64,000 nucleotides of DNA from Archivesica marissinica. Its lineage: Eukaryota > Mollusca > Bivalvia > Venerida > Vesicomyidae. The position numbers were made by a program, and so were the translations under genes. Location: positions 34,416,596 through 34,480,595 of the forward strand of contig CM026397.1 of assembly GCA_014843695.1 (NCBI GenBank), read 5' to 3'. The notes under the pieces are model-generated. The model was not told the origin of the DNA and ran no database searches. It saw nothing but the letters and a program-made list of their open reading frames with translations. Of this stretch, positions 49,301 through 57,815 are shown piece after piece; within the stretch, counting starts at the first letter, position 1, and each line of letters begins with the position of its first letter.

Positions 49301-52300
49301 CCTAATGTAATGCTACCTAATGTGTCATTACCTAATGTAATGCTACCTAATGTTACTATTTTTATGGTGCATTTAATAGTGTTACGTGTTTATATGCTAT
49401 TTATCTCTAAACAGCTGTATGTTACAGTTTGCCTCGCTATATTTATCTCTAAGCCATGTAAACAGCTGTATGTTACAGTTTGCCTCGATATATTTATCTC
49501 TAAGCCATGTAAACAGCTGTATGTTACAGTTTGCCTCGATATATTTATCTCTAAGCCATGTAAACAGCTGTATGTTACAGTTTGCCTCGCTATATTTATC
49601 TCTAAGCCATGTAAACAGCTGTATGTTACAGTTTGCCTCCCTATATCCAATCGTGATGCTACAGTTATCCTCACTATATTTATCTCTAAGCCATGTAAAC
49701 AGCTGTATGTTACAGTTTGCCTCGCTATATTTATCTCTAAGCCATGTAAACAGCTGTATGTTACAGTTTTCCTCGCTATATTTATCTCTAAGCCATGTAA
49801 ACAGCTGTATGTTACAGTTTGCCTCGCTATATTTATCTCTAAGCCATGTAAACAGCTGTATGTTACAGTTTGCCTCGCTATATTTATCTCTAAGCCATGT
49901 AAACAGCTGTATGTTACAGTTTGCCTCCCTATATCCAATCGTGATGCTATTTATCCTCACTATATTTATCTCTAAGCCATGTAAACAGCTGTATGTTACA
50001 GTTTGCCTCCCTATATCCAATCGTGATGCTACAGTTTTCCTCACTATATCCAATCATGATGCTACAGTTTGCCTCCCTATATCCAATCGTGATGCTACAG
50101 TTTTCCTCACTATATCCAATCGTGATGCTACAGTTTTCCTCGCTATATCAAATTCTGATGCTACAGTTTTCCTCGCTATATCAAATTCTGATGCTACAGT
50201 TTACCTCCCTATATCCAATCATGATGCTACAGTTTTCCTCCCTATATCCAATTGTGATGCTACAGTTTTCCTCCCTATATCCAATCATGATGCTACAGTT
50301 TTCCTCCCTATATCCAATCGTGATGCTACAGTTTGCCTCCCTATATCCAATCGTTATGCTACAGTTTTCCTCCCTATATCCAATCGTGATGCTACAGTCT
50401 GCCTCCCTATATCCAATCGTGATGCTACAGTTTGCCTCCCTATATCCAATCGTGATGCTACAGTTTTCCTTGCTATATCCAATCGTGATGCTACAGTTTT
50501 CCTCCCTATATCCAATCGTGATGCTACAGTTTGCCTCCCTATATCCAATCGTGATGCTACAATTTGCCTCCCTATATCCAATCGTGATGCTACAGTCCGC
50601 CTCCCTATATCCAATCGTGATGCTACAGTTTTCCTCCCTATATCCAATTGTGATGCTAGTTCTCCTTGCTATATCCAATCGTGATGCTAGTTTGCCTTGC
50701 TATATCCAATCGTGATGCTACAGTCCGCCTCCCTATATCCAATCGTGATGCTACAGTTTTCCTCCCTATATCCAATCGTGATGCTACAGTCTGCCTCCCT
50801 ATATCCAATCCTGATTTGTCGAGATCTACCTCATATATTGTCATGTTTATATGAACTGAGAGAAACACATTGAGAGACATCGGTCAGTTACTGCCCCTGA
50901 ATACTCTCTAAAAGTAGATAGGTCCTATCAAGTGTTTACCTCTGTTTTTATCGTTGTTTCCTTTGCACAACATGCTAGACATTTTATTCCACTATCGCTT
51001 CTTAAAGAGTTTTAAATTACTATATCTCGACAGATCTCAATATGCAATGGGTACTTATTTCTAAAAGAATATTTTCAGTTAATTAAGACGATTTGAATAT
51101 AATCACATTTATCATACCGCAACATCTGGTTAGGGAACAACAGTAAAAACAAAGGATTCTAACTAAAAGAAGTTAAAGAACCTATTCACATTGTGGAATA
51201 AATCAGACGTTATCCGCCAAGGGAGGTAATAGAAAATTAGAAATGTAATTCATTGAATGAATGCATTATTTTCTCGTGCAGGTTGTGGACCTAGAGGGAC
51301 ATCATTTATATTTGCTTTCACTAACATGGATAAACTGAAACAACCGACGACGCCCTGTGTATACCTGACGTCCGACAAACCGACAGATGTTGATATCTAC
51401 GGCAACAACAACGTTAGTATAAGAGTATCTGTCGACGGGTCTCTGAGGGTTCTTTTGCCGCCGGATGATGTTGTGCCACCATCAAGTAGTAACGGTTCGG
51501 TCAGTAACTATGGGTTAGAAATTATTAGCAACAAGCCTATCACAGTTGTTGCAGTCCAAACGACAGAGGAATATATAGATCTTGATTCTAACATTGACCT
51601 CGAAGATATTGATGGTTCATTGATTTACCCAGTAGAATGCATGTCAAAGAAATATATTGTGGATACATACGACGGTCCTAAGTCAGGTAAAAACGACATG
51701 ATTGTCGTTGGGCTCAATCAGATGACGAATGTTGAAATAACGTATCCGACAGGATCTGTATACACAACTGTGATAAATAGATTGGACACGCTGTATATCC
51801 GAAGCTCTGCAATACTTGCGGGTTCGTTCATTAAAGCAGATAAAGAGGTTGCTGTCCTTGGCGGAAATAACTATGACAACTTTGAAGCCGTATCTAACAC
51901 TGGTTTATTTTACGAGATGATGCCTCCGCTGAAATCGCTGGGAAAAGTTTACATCGCTACGCCCATAGCTCCTCGCATTAAATTCTATCTCCGAATCATT
52001 GGAGCCTATGACAATACTCGAGTTTCACTTTACGACGAAGCAAGCGATCTGATCGCAACAATAAGATTAAACAAACGCTCGGTTTATGATAGCAACTACA
52101 CCTATCCAGCTTTAGTGTCGATTGTAGCTGATAAAGGAATTCTTGTTTCCCAGTATGAGCCGAATGAGGATGATCTCTTAGAAACGGGCGATCCTTCATA
52201 CGTAATTCTACCTGCTATATCGCAATGTCAATCTGATATTTCCTTCACGCAGCCAATGTACAACATTTTGAACACTTTAGTTGTCTATATTAGCGATTGT

Positions 52301-52537
52301 TACGGCACTGGTGGGCTACTATTAAACGGTCATATCTTCCCGGAGGTAAATCACCGCGTCATTGACATTCCAGGTTATGGGCGCTATCACGTGCTCATTT
52401 CAGATATATCACAGTCGATTCTTAAGCCAGTGTACAATACGCTGTCACACACAAACGCGGGCGCGAATATGTGCGCGATACTACGCGGCATACGACAAGA
52501 TGATAGTTCCCTGTGGAGAATTGGCGGGTTGTTTTAA
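34347..52537 (+). CDS. Secreted pseudoprotease-LDLa-IgGFc-binding domain protein (8 exons)
   Basis: Exons: 34347-34377, 37548-37710, 38492-38552, 39718-39868, 43888-44012, 44361-44508, 48112-48231, 51282-52537. All seven introns are GT-AG with matching phases (1,2,0,1,0,1,1); the sum is 2055 nt, 684 codons plus TAA. Residues 1-24 are a signal peptide (MAAVLSCCSIFITAMLLLG). About 30-226 is a trypsin fold: VVCYGTLVHKQWVLT, NLALLSL, NDTC, YTQWI. The catalytic His, Asp and Ser are replaced by Asp60, Asn90 and Arg180, so it cannot be a serine protease. Residues 228-266 are an LDL-receptor class A module. Residues 268-684 match the IgGFc-binding N-terminal domain. No membrane segment follows, so the product should be secreted, perhaps a recognition or adhesion protein. 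The fold calls are firm; the function is inferred. Tandem arrays fill introns 1, 3, 4, 6 and 7. Confidence 0.87.
34411..34620 (+). mobile_element. SINE5 in intron 1
   Basis: tRNA-like head (gtggcctggtggttgactt, B-box-like tgttcgaatccctcttggg) and a body with ggtggttctgcccgggtacc and gggttttcctccacc. Same family as 28219-28365. Confidence 0.8.
34666..35345. repeat. 44-bp array in intron 1
   Basis: About fifteen copies of accttagaccgacgttatac cgtcaccgccttcgggtcag gtac; some units gain atctgac. Confidence 0.95.
35465..35649 (-). mobile_element. SINE2, truncated, in intron 1
   Basis: From cctgggcagggctccagcgg to ctcgaccatggaggcggac; the distal third is missing. Confidence 0.85.
35684..35796. 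repeat. Two tandem 56-bp copies
   Basis: agcaagtagcccgatccgac … ccccttccggtata occurs twice without change. Confidence 0.95.
35865..36010 (-). mobile_element. SINE3, truncated, in intron 1
   Basis: Tail half only (tttatttatagtcgctaccg … agacccattccaga). It forms an inverted pair with the copy at 36244-36524. Confidence 0.8.
36244..36524 (+). mobile_element. SINE3, full length, in intron 1
   Basis: Head cagtagtccagtggtaacac, gactggtaatccagggatcg, B-box-like caggttcgattcacc; tail gcgacgataaataaacgtaa. Confidence 0.9.
36527..37547. repeat. 67-bp array ending at the exon 2 acceptor
   Basis: About fifteen copies of a unit containing gttggtaggatacctcgtga and agatgtatggtctgtttcta. The last copy keeps gatgtatggtctgtttc but ends in ag exactly at the splice site, and exon 2 continues with recognisable similarity to the unit (attacc…tgtt). 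Confidence 0.93.
37548..37710 (+). CDS. Exon 2: signal peptide end, N-terminal barrel of protease-like domain
   Basis: Acceptor gtttcag|TC, donor TT|gtaaat (phase 2). Encodes the second half of the signal peptide and VVCYGTLVHKQWVLTIPDCV. This aligns with the trypsin C42…TAAHC58 block; both cysteines stay but His57 is Asp. An alternative donor at TGC|gtaaat fits the phases less well. Confidence 0.85.
37711..38286. other. Intron 2, unique part
   Basis: AT-rich sequence with no repeat recognised; SINE3 follows at 38287. Confidence 0.5.
38287..38450 (-). mobile_element. SINE3, truncated, in intron 2
   Basis: Body and head only: cgacacgagacctcggtttt … gggatcgtacctgcgatccc … tgttaaccattgggctact. 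Confidence 0.85.
38492..38552 (+). CDS. Exon 3: short protease-like exon
   Basis: Acceptor attcag|G, donor AAG|gtacag (phase 0). Twenty codons (YLDEYMVVGIGKRNIAAVIK) that align with the trypsin stretch leading from the His loop to the Asp strand, about 15 residues shorter than usual. Confidence 0.78.
38565..39478. repeat. Purine-rich GA array in intron 3
   Basis: Almost pure A/G on the plus strand, built of gagagagatggggaatagag and agaggcagaaagaatgagtg blocks in longer tandem order. It starts 12 bp after the exon 3 donor. Confidence 0.95.
39718..39868 (+). CDS. Exon 4: central part of protease-like domain
   Basis: Acceptor aacgcag|GAT, donor CTG|gtataa (phase 1). Fifty codons starting DSKNNLALLSLKKWVRK. 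The NNLALL block matches NNDIALL of trypsins with Asn in place of the catalytic Asp. Confidence 0.83.
40001..40340 (+). mobile_element. SINE2 with tandem tRNA head, in intron 4
   Basis: The head piece from gaggttaaggtcgctgactt to gatggtcacgggttc is repeated about three times before one normal body (gaaaaagttggcagtttctt …). One copy also duplicates taccactgta. Confidence 0.9.
40341..40595. other. Intron 4, unique part
   Basis: Contains two ccggt-type blocks (atactctggcccggttccat, taccctggaccggtatagat) that may be remnants of another repeat. Confidence 0.4.
40596..41115. mobile_element. TTAA-flanked MITE, AAAGCRRCATTACATCG family
   Basis: Left end TTAAAGCGACACTACATCGG, right end gcgatgtaatgtcgctttaa. 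Inner ends match 56091-57240 over at least 80 bp. Confidence 0.88.
41171..41352 (+). mobile_element. SINE4, in intron 4
   Basis: gcatcatgagttcgatcctc (B-box-like), gatcggacaggtggattttc, gtactccggtttcctcccac, then a degraded tail. Confidence 0.8.
41608..41839 (+). mobile_element. SINE1, intact, with target duplication
   Basis: Flanked by the 15-bp direct repeat aaactaaagaacgtg (41593-41607, 41840-41854). A box tagcgcagtgg, B-box-like gagttcgagcccc, tail taaaataaatttgtat. The best reference copy of the family in the window. Confidence 0.93.
42056..43925. repeat. 65-bp array made of the exon 5 acceptor and exon start
   Basis: About 29 copies of gtcgtcctgtgtactttcag followed by agactgtgttgggggtagag atcgacatattgtttgat and a linker (taacaat, aattaaa, aaacaat). 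The last copy is the true 3' splice site and first 38 bases of exon 5. Variants (missing at, acgttcag, ggcagtag) recur about 810 bp apart, so a block of 12-13 units was itself duplicated. Confidence 0.95.
43888..44012 (+). CDS. Exon 5: protease-like domain, second barrel
   Basis: Acceptor ctttcag|AG, donor TTT|gtacgt (phase 0). Encodes a strand like the L-x-x-V-x-V-x-I of trypsins (VLAVEIDILF), then C168- and C182-equivalent cysteines 15 residues apart and NDTC, equivalent to Asp189-Cys191. The first 38 bases are inside the 65-bp array. Confidence 0.83.
44051..44263 (+). mobile_element. SINE1, 5'-rearranged, in intron 5
   Basis: gctggagccg joins directly to tttcaggtacgaaaggtccg, then the normal body and tail. 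It occupies most of the 348-bp intron. Confidence 0.85.
44361..44508 (+). CDS. Exon 6: C-terminal end of protease-like domain
   Basis: Acceptor atatcag|ATT, donor GAA|gtatgg (phase 1). IKRGLPIM replaces the GDSGGPL block (Ser195 position is Arg). GGWFLTGLV, EACAG and VSMYTQWI match the trypsin C-terminal strands and helix. Confidence 0.85.
44509..44799. other. Intron 6, unique part
   Basis: A gatagatagatttctttatt block and about 200 bp of unique sequence before the 21-bp array. Confidence 0.5.
44800..47940. repeat. 21-bp array in intron 6
   Basis: About 150 copies of tatacgacgaacactcctac t with variants (atga for acga, agtcct for actcct, cat for cct). The shorter unit gatgaacactcctactt recurs at intervals near 330 bp (45309, 46356, 46688, 47020, 47355), indicating a longer-period duplication. 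Confidence 0.96.
48112..48231 (+). CDS. Exon 7: LDL-receptor class A module
   Basis: Acceptor attcag|CA, donor GTG|gtaaat (phase 1-1, the usual phase for this mobile module). It reads CAESQFRCSDGSCIAESKVC then DEILDC and GGEDEHSC. Seven cysteines are present where six are usual; the extra one takes the place of an acidic residue of the normal DCxDGSDE calcium site. Confidence 0.9.
48382..48556 (-). mobile_element. SINE1, internally deleted, in intron 7
   Basis: Tail gtttatacaaatttatttta, body deleted near gagacctcctgatgg, head reduced to ctgcgctatcacgacttcca. Confidence 0.85.
48688..48923 (-). mobile_element. SINE4, full length, in intron 7
   Basis: Tail actttatttattttacaacg, body aaaccggagtacccggagaa, head accactgcgctaatcggac. 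Confidence 0.88.
48995..49143. mobile_element. Partial MITE, CCCTTTCAACACC family, in intron 7
   Basis: tgacccatgcaacaccaagt to gcaaaaagtgcagatccta, matching one half of 23686-23916; the other half is replaced by the 30-bp array. Confidence 0.75.
49144..49360. repeat. 30-bp array in intron 7
   Basis: About seven copies of tgtgtcactaactaatgtgt cattacctaa. Confidence 0.95.
49390..50815. repeat. Composite 51-bp/33-bp array in intron 7
   Basis: Left part is 51-bp units with atctctaagccatgtaaaca; right part is 33-bp units with ccaatcgtgatgctacagtt. Both share the core acagtttgcctcsctatat, and single 33-bp units sit inside the left part (49650, 49930). Confidence 0.95.
50816..51281. other. Intron 7, unique end
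   Basis: Unique AT-rich sequence leading to the acceptor cattattttctcgtgcag at 51281. Confidence 0.6.
51282..52537 (+). CDS. Exon 8: IgGFc-binding N-terminal-type domain
   Basis: Acceptor tcgtgcag|GT, then 417 codons and TAA. Motifs of the family in order: GTSFIFAFTNM, LEIISNKPITVVAVQT, KKYIVDTY, GSFIKADKEVAVLGGNNYD, EMMPPLKSLGKVYIATP, GYGRYHVLISD and a closing GAILRG-like block (CAILRGIRQDDSSLW). Known members are secreted or mucin-like proteins. Sequence past the stop shows no further exon. The upstream ATG at 51257 lies in the intron and is not the start. Confidence 0.88.
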
Positions 52538-52574
52538 TGGCATGTTTGTAATAGGATCAATGAAAAATCAAGAA

Positions 52575-54180
52575 TACAGAACGGGACACTCGCATACAAC
52601 ATGGGACACTCGCATACAGCATGGGACACTCGCATACAACATGGGACACACGCTTACAGCATGCATGGGACACTCACATACATCACGGGACACTCGCATA
52701 CAGCATGGGACTCGCTTACAGCACACACGGGACACTCGCTTACAGCATGCACAGGAAACTCGCTTACAGCACGGGACACTCTCATACAGCATGCACGGGA
52801 CACTCGCTTACAGCAGGCACAGGAAACTCGCATACAGCACAGGACACTCACATACAGCATGCACGGGACACTCGCATACAGCATGCACGGGACACTCGTA
52901 TACAGCATGCATGGGACACTCGCACACAGCACGGGACACTCACATACAGCATGCACTGGACACTCGTATACAGCATGCATGGGACACTCGTATACAGCAT
53001 GCATGGGACACTCGTATACAGCATGCATGGGACACTCGTATACAGCATGCATGGGACACTCGTATACAGCATGCATGGGACACTCGTATACAGCATGCAT
53101 GGGACACTCGTATACAGCATGCATGGGACACTCGTATACAGCATGCATGGGACACTCGTATACAGCATGCATGGGACACTCGATACAGCATGCAACACCA
53201 ACACAACACCAACACACACTGGACACTCGTATACAGCATGCATGGGACACTCGCACACAGCACGGGACACTCACATACAGCATGCATGGGACACTCACAT
53301 ACATCACGGGACACTCGCATACAGCATGGGACTCGCATACAGCACACACGGGACACTCGCATACAGCATGCACGGGACACTCGCATACAGCACGGGACAC
53401 TCTCATACAGCATGCACGGGACACTCGCATACAGCATGCACGGGAAACTCGCATACAGCACAGGACACTCACATACAGCATGCACGGGACACTCGCATAC
53501 AGCATGCACGGGACACTCGTATACAGCATGCATGGGACACTCGCACACAGCACGGGACACTCACATACAGCATGCACTGGACACTCGTATACAGCATGCA
53601 TGGGACACTCGTATACAGCATGCATGGGACACTCGTATACAGCATGCATGGGACACTCGTATACAGCATGCATGGGACACTCGTATACAGCATGCATGGG
53701 ACACTCGTATACAGCATGCATGGGACACTCGTATACAGCATGCATGGGACACTCGTATACAGCATGCATGGGACACTCGTATACAGCATGCATGGGACAC
53801 TCGTATACAGCATGCATGGGACACTCGCATACAGCATGCACGGGACACTCGCACACAGCACGGGACACTCACATACAGCATGCATGGGACACTCGCACAC
53901 AGCACGGGACACTCGCACACAGCACGGGACACTCACACACAGCACGCACAGGACACTCACACACAGCACGCACAGGACACTCACACACAGGACACTCACA
54001 CACAGCACGCACAGGACACTCACACACAGCACGCACAGGAAACTCACACACAGCACGCACAGGACACTCACACACAGGACACTCGCATACAACACACACA
54101 GGACACTCACACACAGCACGCACAGGACACTCACACACAGCACGCACAGGACACTCGCATACAGCACGCACAGGACATTC
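52575..54180. repeat. 24-bp array behind the large gene
   Basis: About 66 copies of gggacactcgtatacagcat gcat with many variants. A block near 52660-52980 recurs near 53280-53600. It starts 38 bp after the stop codon, so it may be transcribed as 3' UTR. No AATAAA signal lies between the stop and the array. Confidence 0.95.
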
Positions 54181-54673
54181 CTTACAGATATTACAGTGTA
54201 ATTTCGTTTGTTTTAAACTGGAATATGACTTTGATAAACAGATTGAATTGGACAGCCAATGAATGTCGAGACGTTCATGTGTTTCATGTATTTAATATGT
54301 ATCAACTATACTAACACCAAAAAGAAACGGTGCGCTTGCCTTAGAGGCAAAAATTATATCGTTTTAGAACAAAATATAGGCAAATTTGGTATCAAAATGT
54401 GCGAAATATTGGGTTTGTTAGTGCAATGTGTGAAGGATTATTTTCTTCACTCATGATAGTAATATACATAATTCTAAAATTTGCAACGAAAACGTAACAA
54501 TGAATATAAAAGTGCGTATTTTTTTAATGCTGTCAGTATATATGCAAATCACCATCATGGTGCTATTCCGGATTATTTTCATTACTGGTCCACAATGCTT
54601 GTATACTTTCTTCATTATAATTTTTCTATTCACCCTTTGGTTTAAAGTATGGATGGCAACGAATATCGTATTT
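54181..54673. other. Intergenic, no gene seen
   Basis: Unique AT-rich sequence. Short frames near 54450-54730 on both strands are hydrophobic but unsupported. Confidence 0.45.
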
Positions 54674-54964
54674 TGTGTGTTTTACGTTTATTTATCGTCA
54701 CTACCTGTTGCCCATATGAGCGACGCCTCCTGAAGAGATTAATCATTTTAGATTTTGGAGGATAGTGCAATGATACAGACAGAGACCCATTCCAGAGTCT
54801 CCTCTGGTTCTTTTACACACACAGTGTAAAGCACCGATACGAGACCTCGGTTTAACATCCCATCTGAAAGACTGTTCTATTTATTAGGGTCAGACAGGGG
54901 ATCGAACCTGCGATCCCTGGATTACCAGTCCAGCGCGTTACCACTGGACTACAAATCCGTCTGT
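54674..54964 (-). mobile_element. SINE3, full length
   Basis: gtgtgttttacgtttattta to ccactggactacaaatccgt; the head carries gggatcgaacctgcgatccc. Confidence 0.9.
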
Positions 54965-55209
54965 GAATATTCGAATATTCGCTCGAACTATTATGTATAC
55001 TATTCTAGTATTCGGAAAATATATTATATTTGCAAAACTGAAATAAACTGTCATAAAATCAGATACATGTACTATGTTTTCTTTTGAAACCATCATAAAA
55101 CCTTCCAATACAAAAGAAATCGCCGCAGGATGGGTGAATAAACCATGTTGTGGTCGCATCCATGGCAGGTGTTAATTGACACTTTGTGCCATGTAATCGG
55201 ATAATTACA

Positions 55210-55420
55210 GTGGAAGTCGTGATAGCGCAGTGGATGCGCGTTCGCTTCAGGTGCGAAAGGTCTGGAGTTCGAGCCCCGCTGGAGCCGTTATGATTGTGCC
55301 CTTAGGCCTCTTCTCTCTCCTTCATGGCGATGGATTCCATCAGGAATGAGGTCTCGAGAGTGATTAATATAAGTTGAAAGAACTTGTTTCGCAATCGAGC
55401 TAAAATAAATTTGTATAAAC
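55210..55420 (+). mobile_element. SINE1, short internal deletion
   Basis: Normal head (gtggaagtcgtgatagcgca) and tail; the aaggcatttaaattccac block is missing after cttagg. Confidence 0.9.
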
Positions 55421-55608
55421 TAAACAGTAGGTGGGTAGTATTTAATTATGATGTCAAAACTGTTTAGACGACAAAATTCCTTTGAAATATTACAGACACT
55501 TTGCAACAACATCCACCCCCATGTATCTTAAATATTTAATTAACTGCTCAATATTACCAAAACGTACAATAATTATTTAAAGTACGATTTTTATGATAGT
55601 CCTAAAAA

Positions 55609-55965
55609 ATGCCGCCCGCTCAGTTACACGTTTGGAAAGCCTTCAATCGTTCTAAGAATAAGAAAACTGCTAGGTGTAATCTATGCAAATTGGATTTAAC
55701 ATATTCGGGTACAAATCATTTGAAAATAAACACCCCAAAAAACACCCCACACACCACCAACCCCCAACCACAACCCCCACCCACAACCAACCACCAACCC
55801 CAAAAACCCAACCCAAAAAAACACCCACCCAACCCACCACAAAAACAAACAACACACCAACCACCACCACACACGAAACACCCTTCAATGGAAAGCAGTT
55901 CAAATGACAATAGCTTCATTTGTGAAAACACCCATGAATGTACAGTGGCCGATAACAATAACTGA
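55609..55965 (+). CDS. BED zinc-finger fragment (hAT/ZBED type), broken
   Basis: ATG opens 118 codons. Residues 7-35 fit the first half of a BED finger: an aromatic HVWKAF, then RCNLCKLDLTYSG with the C-x2-C pair. The second half should bring a leucine helix and two histidines; only KHPSMESSSND appears, after a 49-codon Pro/Thr/Gln/Asn-rich stretch encoded by a tract of only A and C. The frame stays open there simply because A/C DNA cannot form stop codons. BED fingers occur in hAT transposases and domesticated ZBED proteins. Probably a transposase remnant or a damaged exon. Confidence 0.55.
   Translation: MPPAQLHVWKAFNRSKNKKTARCNLCKLDLTYSGTNHLKINTPKNTPHTTNPQPQPPPTTNHQPQKPNPKKHPPNPPQKQTTHQPPPHTKHPSMESSSNDNSFICENTHECTVADNNN
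55728..55874. repeat. 147-nt tract of only A and C
   Basis: No G or T for 147 bases, with no regular period (aacaccccacacaccaccaa, cccccaaccacaacccccac). It sits in the middle of the BED finger. Could be low-complexity DNA or a sequencing/consensus error. Confidence 0.95.
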
Positions 55966-56090
55966 ATGAGTCGTCGTCATATTTGCATGGCCTTACAGGA
56001 AGGAATTAGGTTAATTTGGCACATTTTCCGAGAGTTTGAGTTTTTTTATAGAATTCTATCGAAAAATCGCTATTCATTGCCATCGCTAGT

Positions 56091-57240
56091 TTAAAGCGAT
56101 ATTATATCGTAAAAAAGCCCCAAAATGCATTTTAAGCATAAATGTCATTGCTACTACAAATATTTACAAATTAATACGAACACTAAAGTTCAATCAATAA
56201 ACAGTGTTTTTGCAGTCTACAAACTCCCAAAAGTGAAAGTAGGATTTCATATAGCGGTCAGCCATGCTCATGAATTGAAGATTGAAAATTATTGCAGTTT
56301 ATACTGAATACGTGATACTGTTTATAGCACAAATCTGAGAAATAACGGTAAATCTGTCATAGTGGAAGTCGTGATAGCGCAGTGGATGCGCGTTCGCTTC
56401 AGGTGCGAAAGGTCCGGAGTTCGAGCCCCACTGGAGCCGTTACGATTGTGCCCTTAGGCAAGGCATTTAAATTCCACGTTGTTTCGCAATCGAGCTAAAA
56501 TAAATTTGTATAAACTAAATCTGTCATATAAATCTTGTTAATCGGGATACACATATTACACTACATCTGTTTAGGCAATTTTATGAATGATAAGTTGTGT
56601 GCTCTTTGTACAAAAATAACATCTGTGATGATACAAAACAGTTTAAATACAACATGTGTATCAATAAGATCAAAAATCGACTTTATAAGTATTGGATTGA
56701 CGAGTGAAGTGTTGTATGGGCATTCTCTTGGGTTCGAGCTCTGTCGTGTGGTGATGGGCGGATCACTGTACCGGCCCATTCACTGTACTGGCCACATCAC
56801 GGTTGTCATTCTTACGGTGGTGTTTGGGTCTATGCTTCATATTGCCAGTTTTATCGTTAATCCAATCACTCACTTATATACTATAATGGTGTAGATATCA
56901 TGATAAAATATGTTCTTATCCAATTACTAGAATCCTAGTTACGGTATATCTATATATGTATACATTTTTATTTATATTTCCATATATTATTGTATTGGGT
57001 AAATGTTTAAAATTGCATCTGTAATTGTGAAGCGCAATAGAATAATATTTAATTTTTGCGCTATATAAATGCTATGTATATGAATTTATTTGTATCTATT
57101 TACATTATTTTGCTATGTCAACAATTAGCTGATATGCTCAGATTCTGCGACAAACATTTGGAAAATATTATTTATACCATATAATAGGAAATTAAATTTA
57201 TGTATAAATGTTCATTTTCATCAATGTAGTTTCGCTTTAA
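56091..57240. mobile_element. TTAA-flanked MITE, AAAGCRRCATTACATCG family, longest copy
   Basis: Left end TTAAAGCGATATTATATCGT, right end catcaatgtagtttcgctttaa. Inner ends match 40596-41115. Contains a SINE1 insertion (56362-56516) and an open frame (56535-56894) with no transposase features. Confidence 0.85.
56362..56516 (+). mobile_element. SINE1, internally deleted, inside the MITE
   Basis: The 13-bp direct repeat taaatctgtcata is found at both ends. Head intact; a deletion joins attccacgtt to gtttcgcaatcgagctaaaa. Confidence 0.9.
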
Positions 57241-57244
57241 TGTG

Positions 57245-57815
57245 TTAGTCCCATAGGCTTTCCAATCAACATTAGGACTTGTACCGGGTTCTACATAGTC
57301 CCATAGTCAAATAGGCTTTCCAATCAACATTAGGACTTGTACCGGGTTCTACGTAGTCCCATAGTCAAATAGGCTTTCCAATCAACATTAGGACTTGTAC
57401 CGGGTTCTACGTAGTCCCATAGTCGCTAGGCTTTCCAATCAACATTAGGACTTGTACCGGGTTCTACGTAGTCCCATAGTCAAATAGGCTTTCCAATCAA
57501 CAGTGATACTACGTAGAATCCAGTACAAGTCCCATAGTCAAATAGGCTTTCCAATCAACAGTGATATTACGTAGAATCCGGTACAAGTCCCATAGTCAAA
57601 TAGGCTTTCCAATCAACAGTGATACTACGTAGAATCCGGTACAAGTCCCATAGTCAAATAGGCTTTCCAATCAACTGTGATACTATGTAGAATCCGGTAC
57701 AAGTCCCATAGTCAAATAGGCTTTCCAATCAACAGTGATACTACGTAGAATCCGGTACAATTCCCATAGTCAAATAAGCTTCCCAATCAACATTGATACT
57801 ATGTAGAACCCGTTA
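57245..57815. repeat. 58-bp array copied from the methyltransferase 3' end
   Basis: About ten copies. On the minus strand each of the five copies nearest the gene reads ggattctacgtagtatcact gttgattggaaagcctattt ga, i.e. GFYVVSLLIGKPI and stop, like the gene's own GFYIVSMLIGKLI. The distal five copies carry an internal 26-bp inversion. Confidence 0.92.

Noticed and set aside
51257..51281. ATG at 51257 as the start of the IgGFc-type protein
   Set aside because: The codons before 51282 lie in the intron's pyrimidine tract; the ag acceptor and the phase match to the LDLa exon fit better, and no signal peptide would follow that ATG.
52575..54314. His/Thr-rich ORF overlapping the end of exon 8
   Set aside because: It is the 24-bp array in another frame; the exon 8 frame ends at TAA 52535-52537.
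56535..56894. 119-codon ORF as a gene
   Set aside because: It lies inside the TTAA MITE, has no domain and no splice context, and its middle half overlaps a minus-strand frame.
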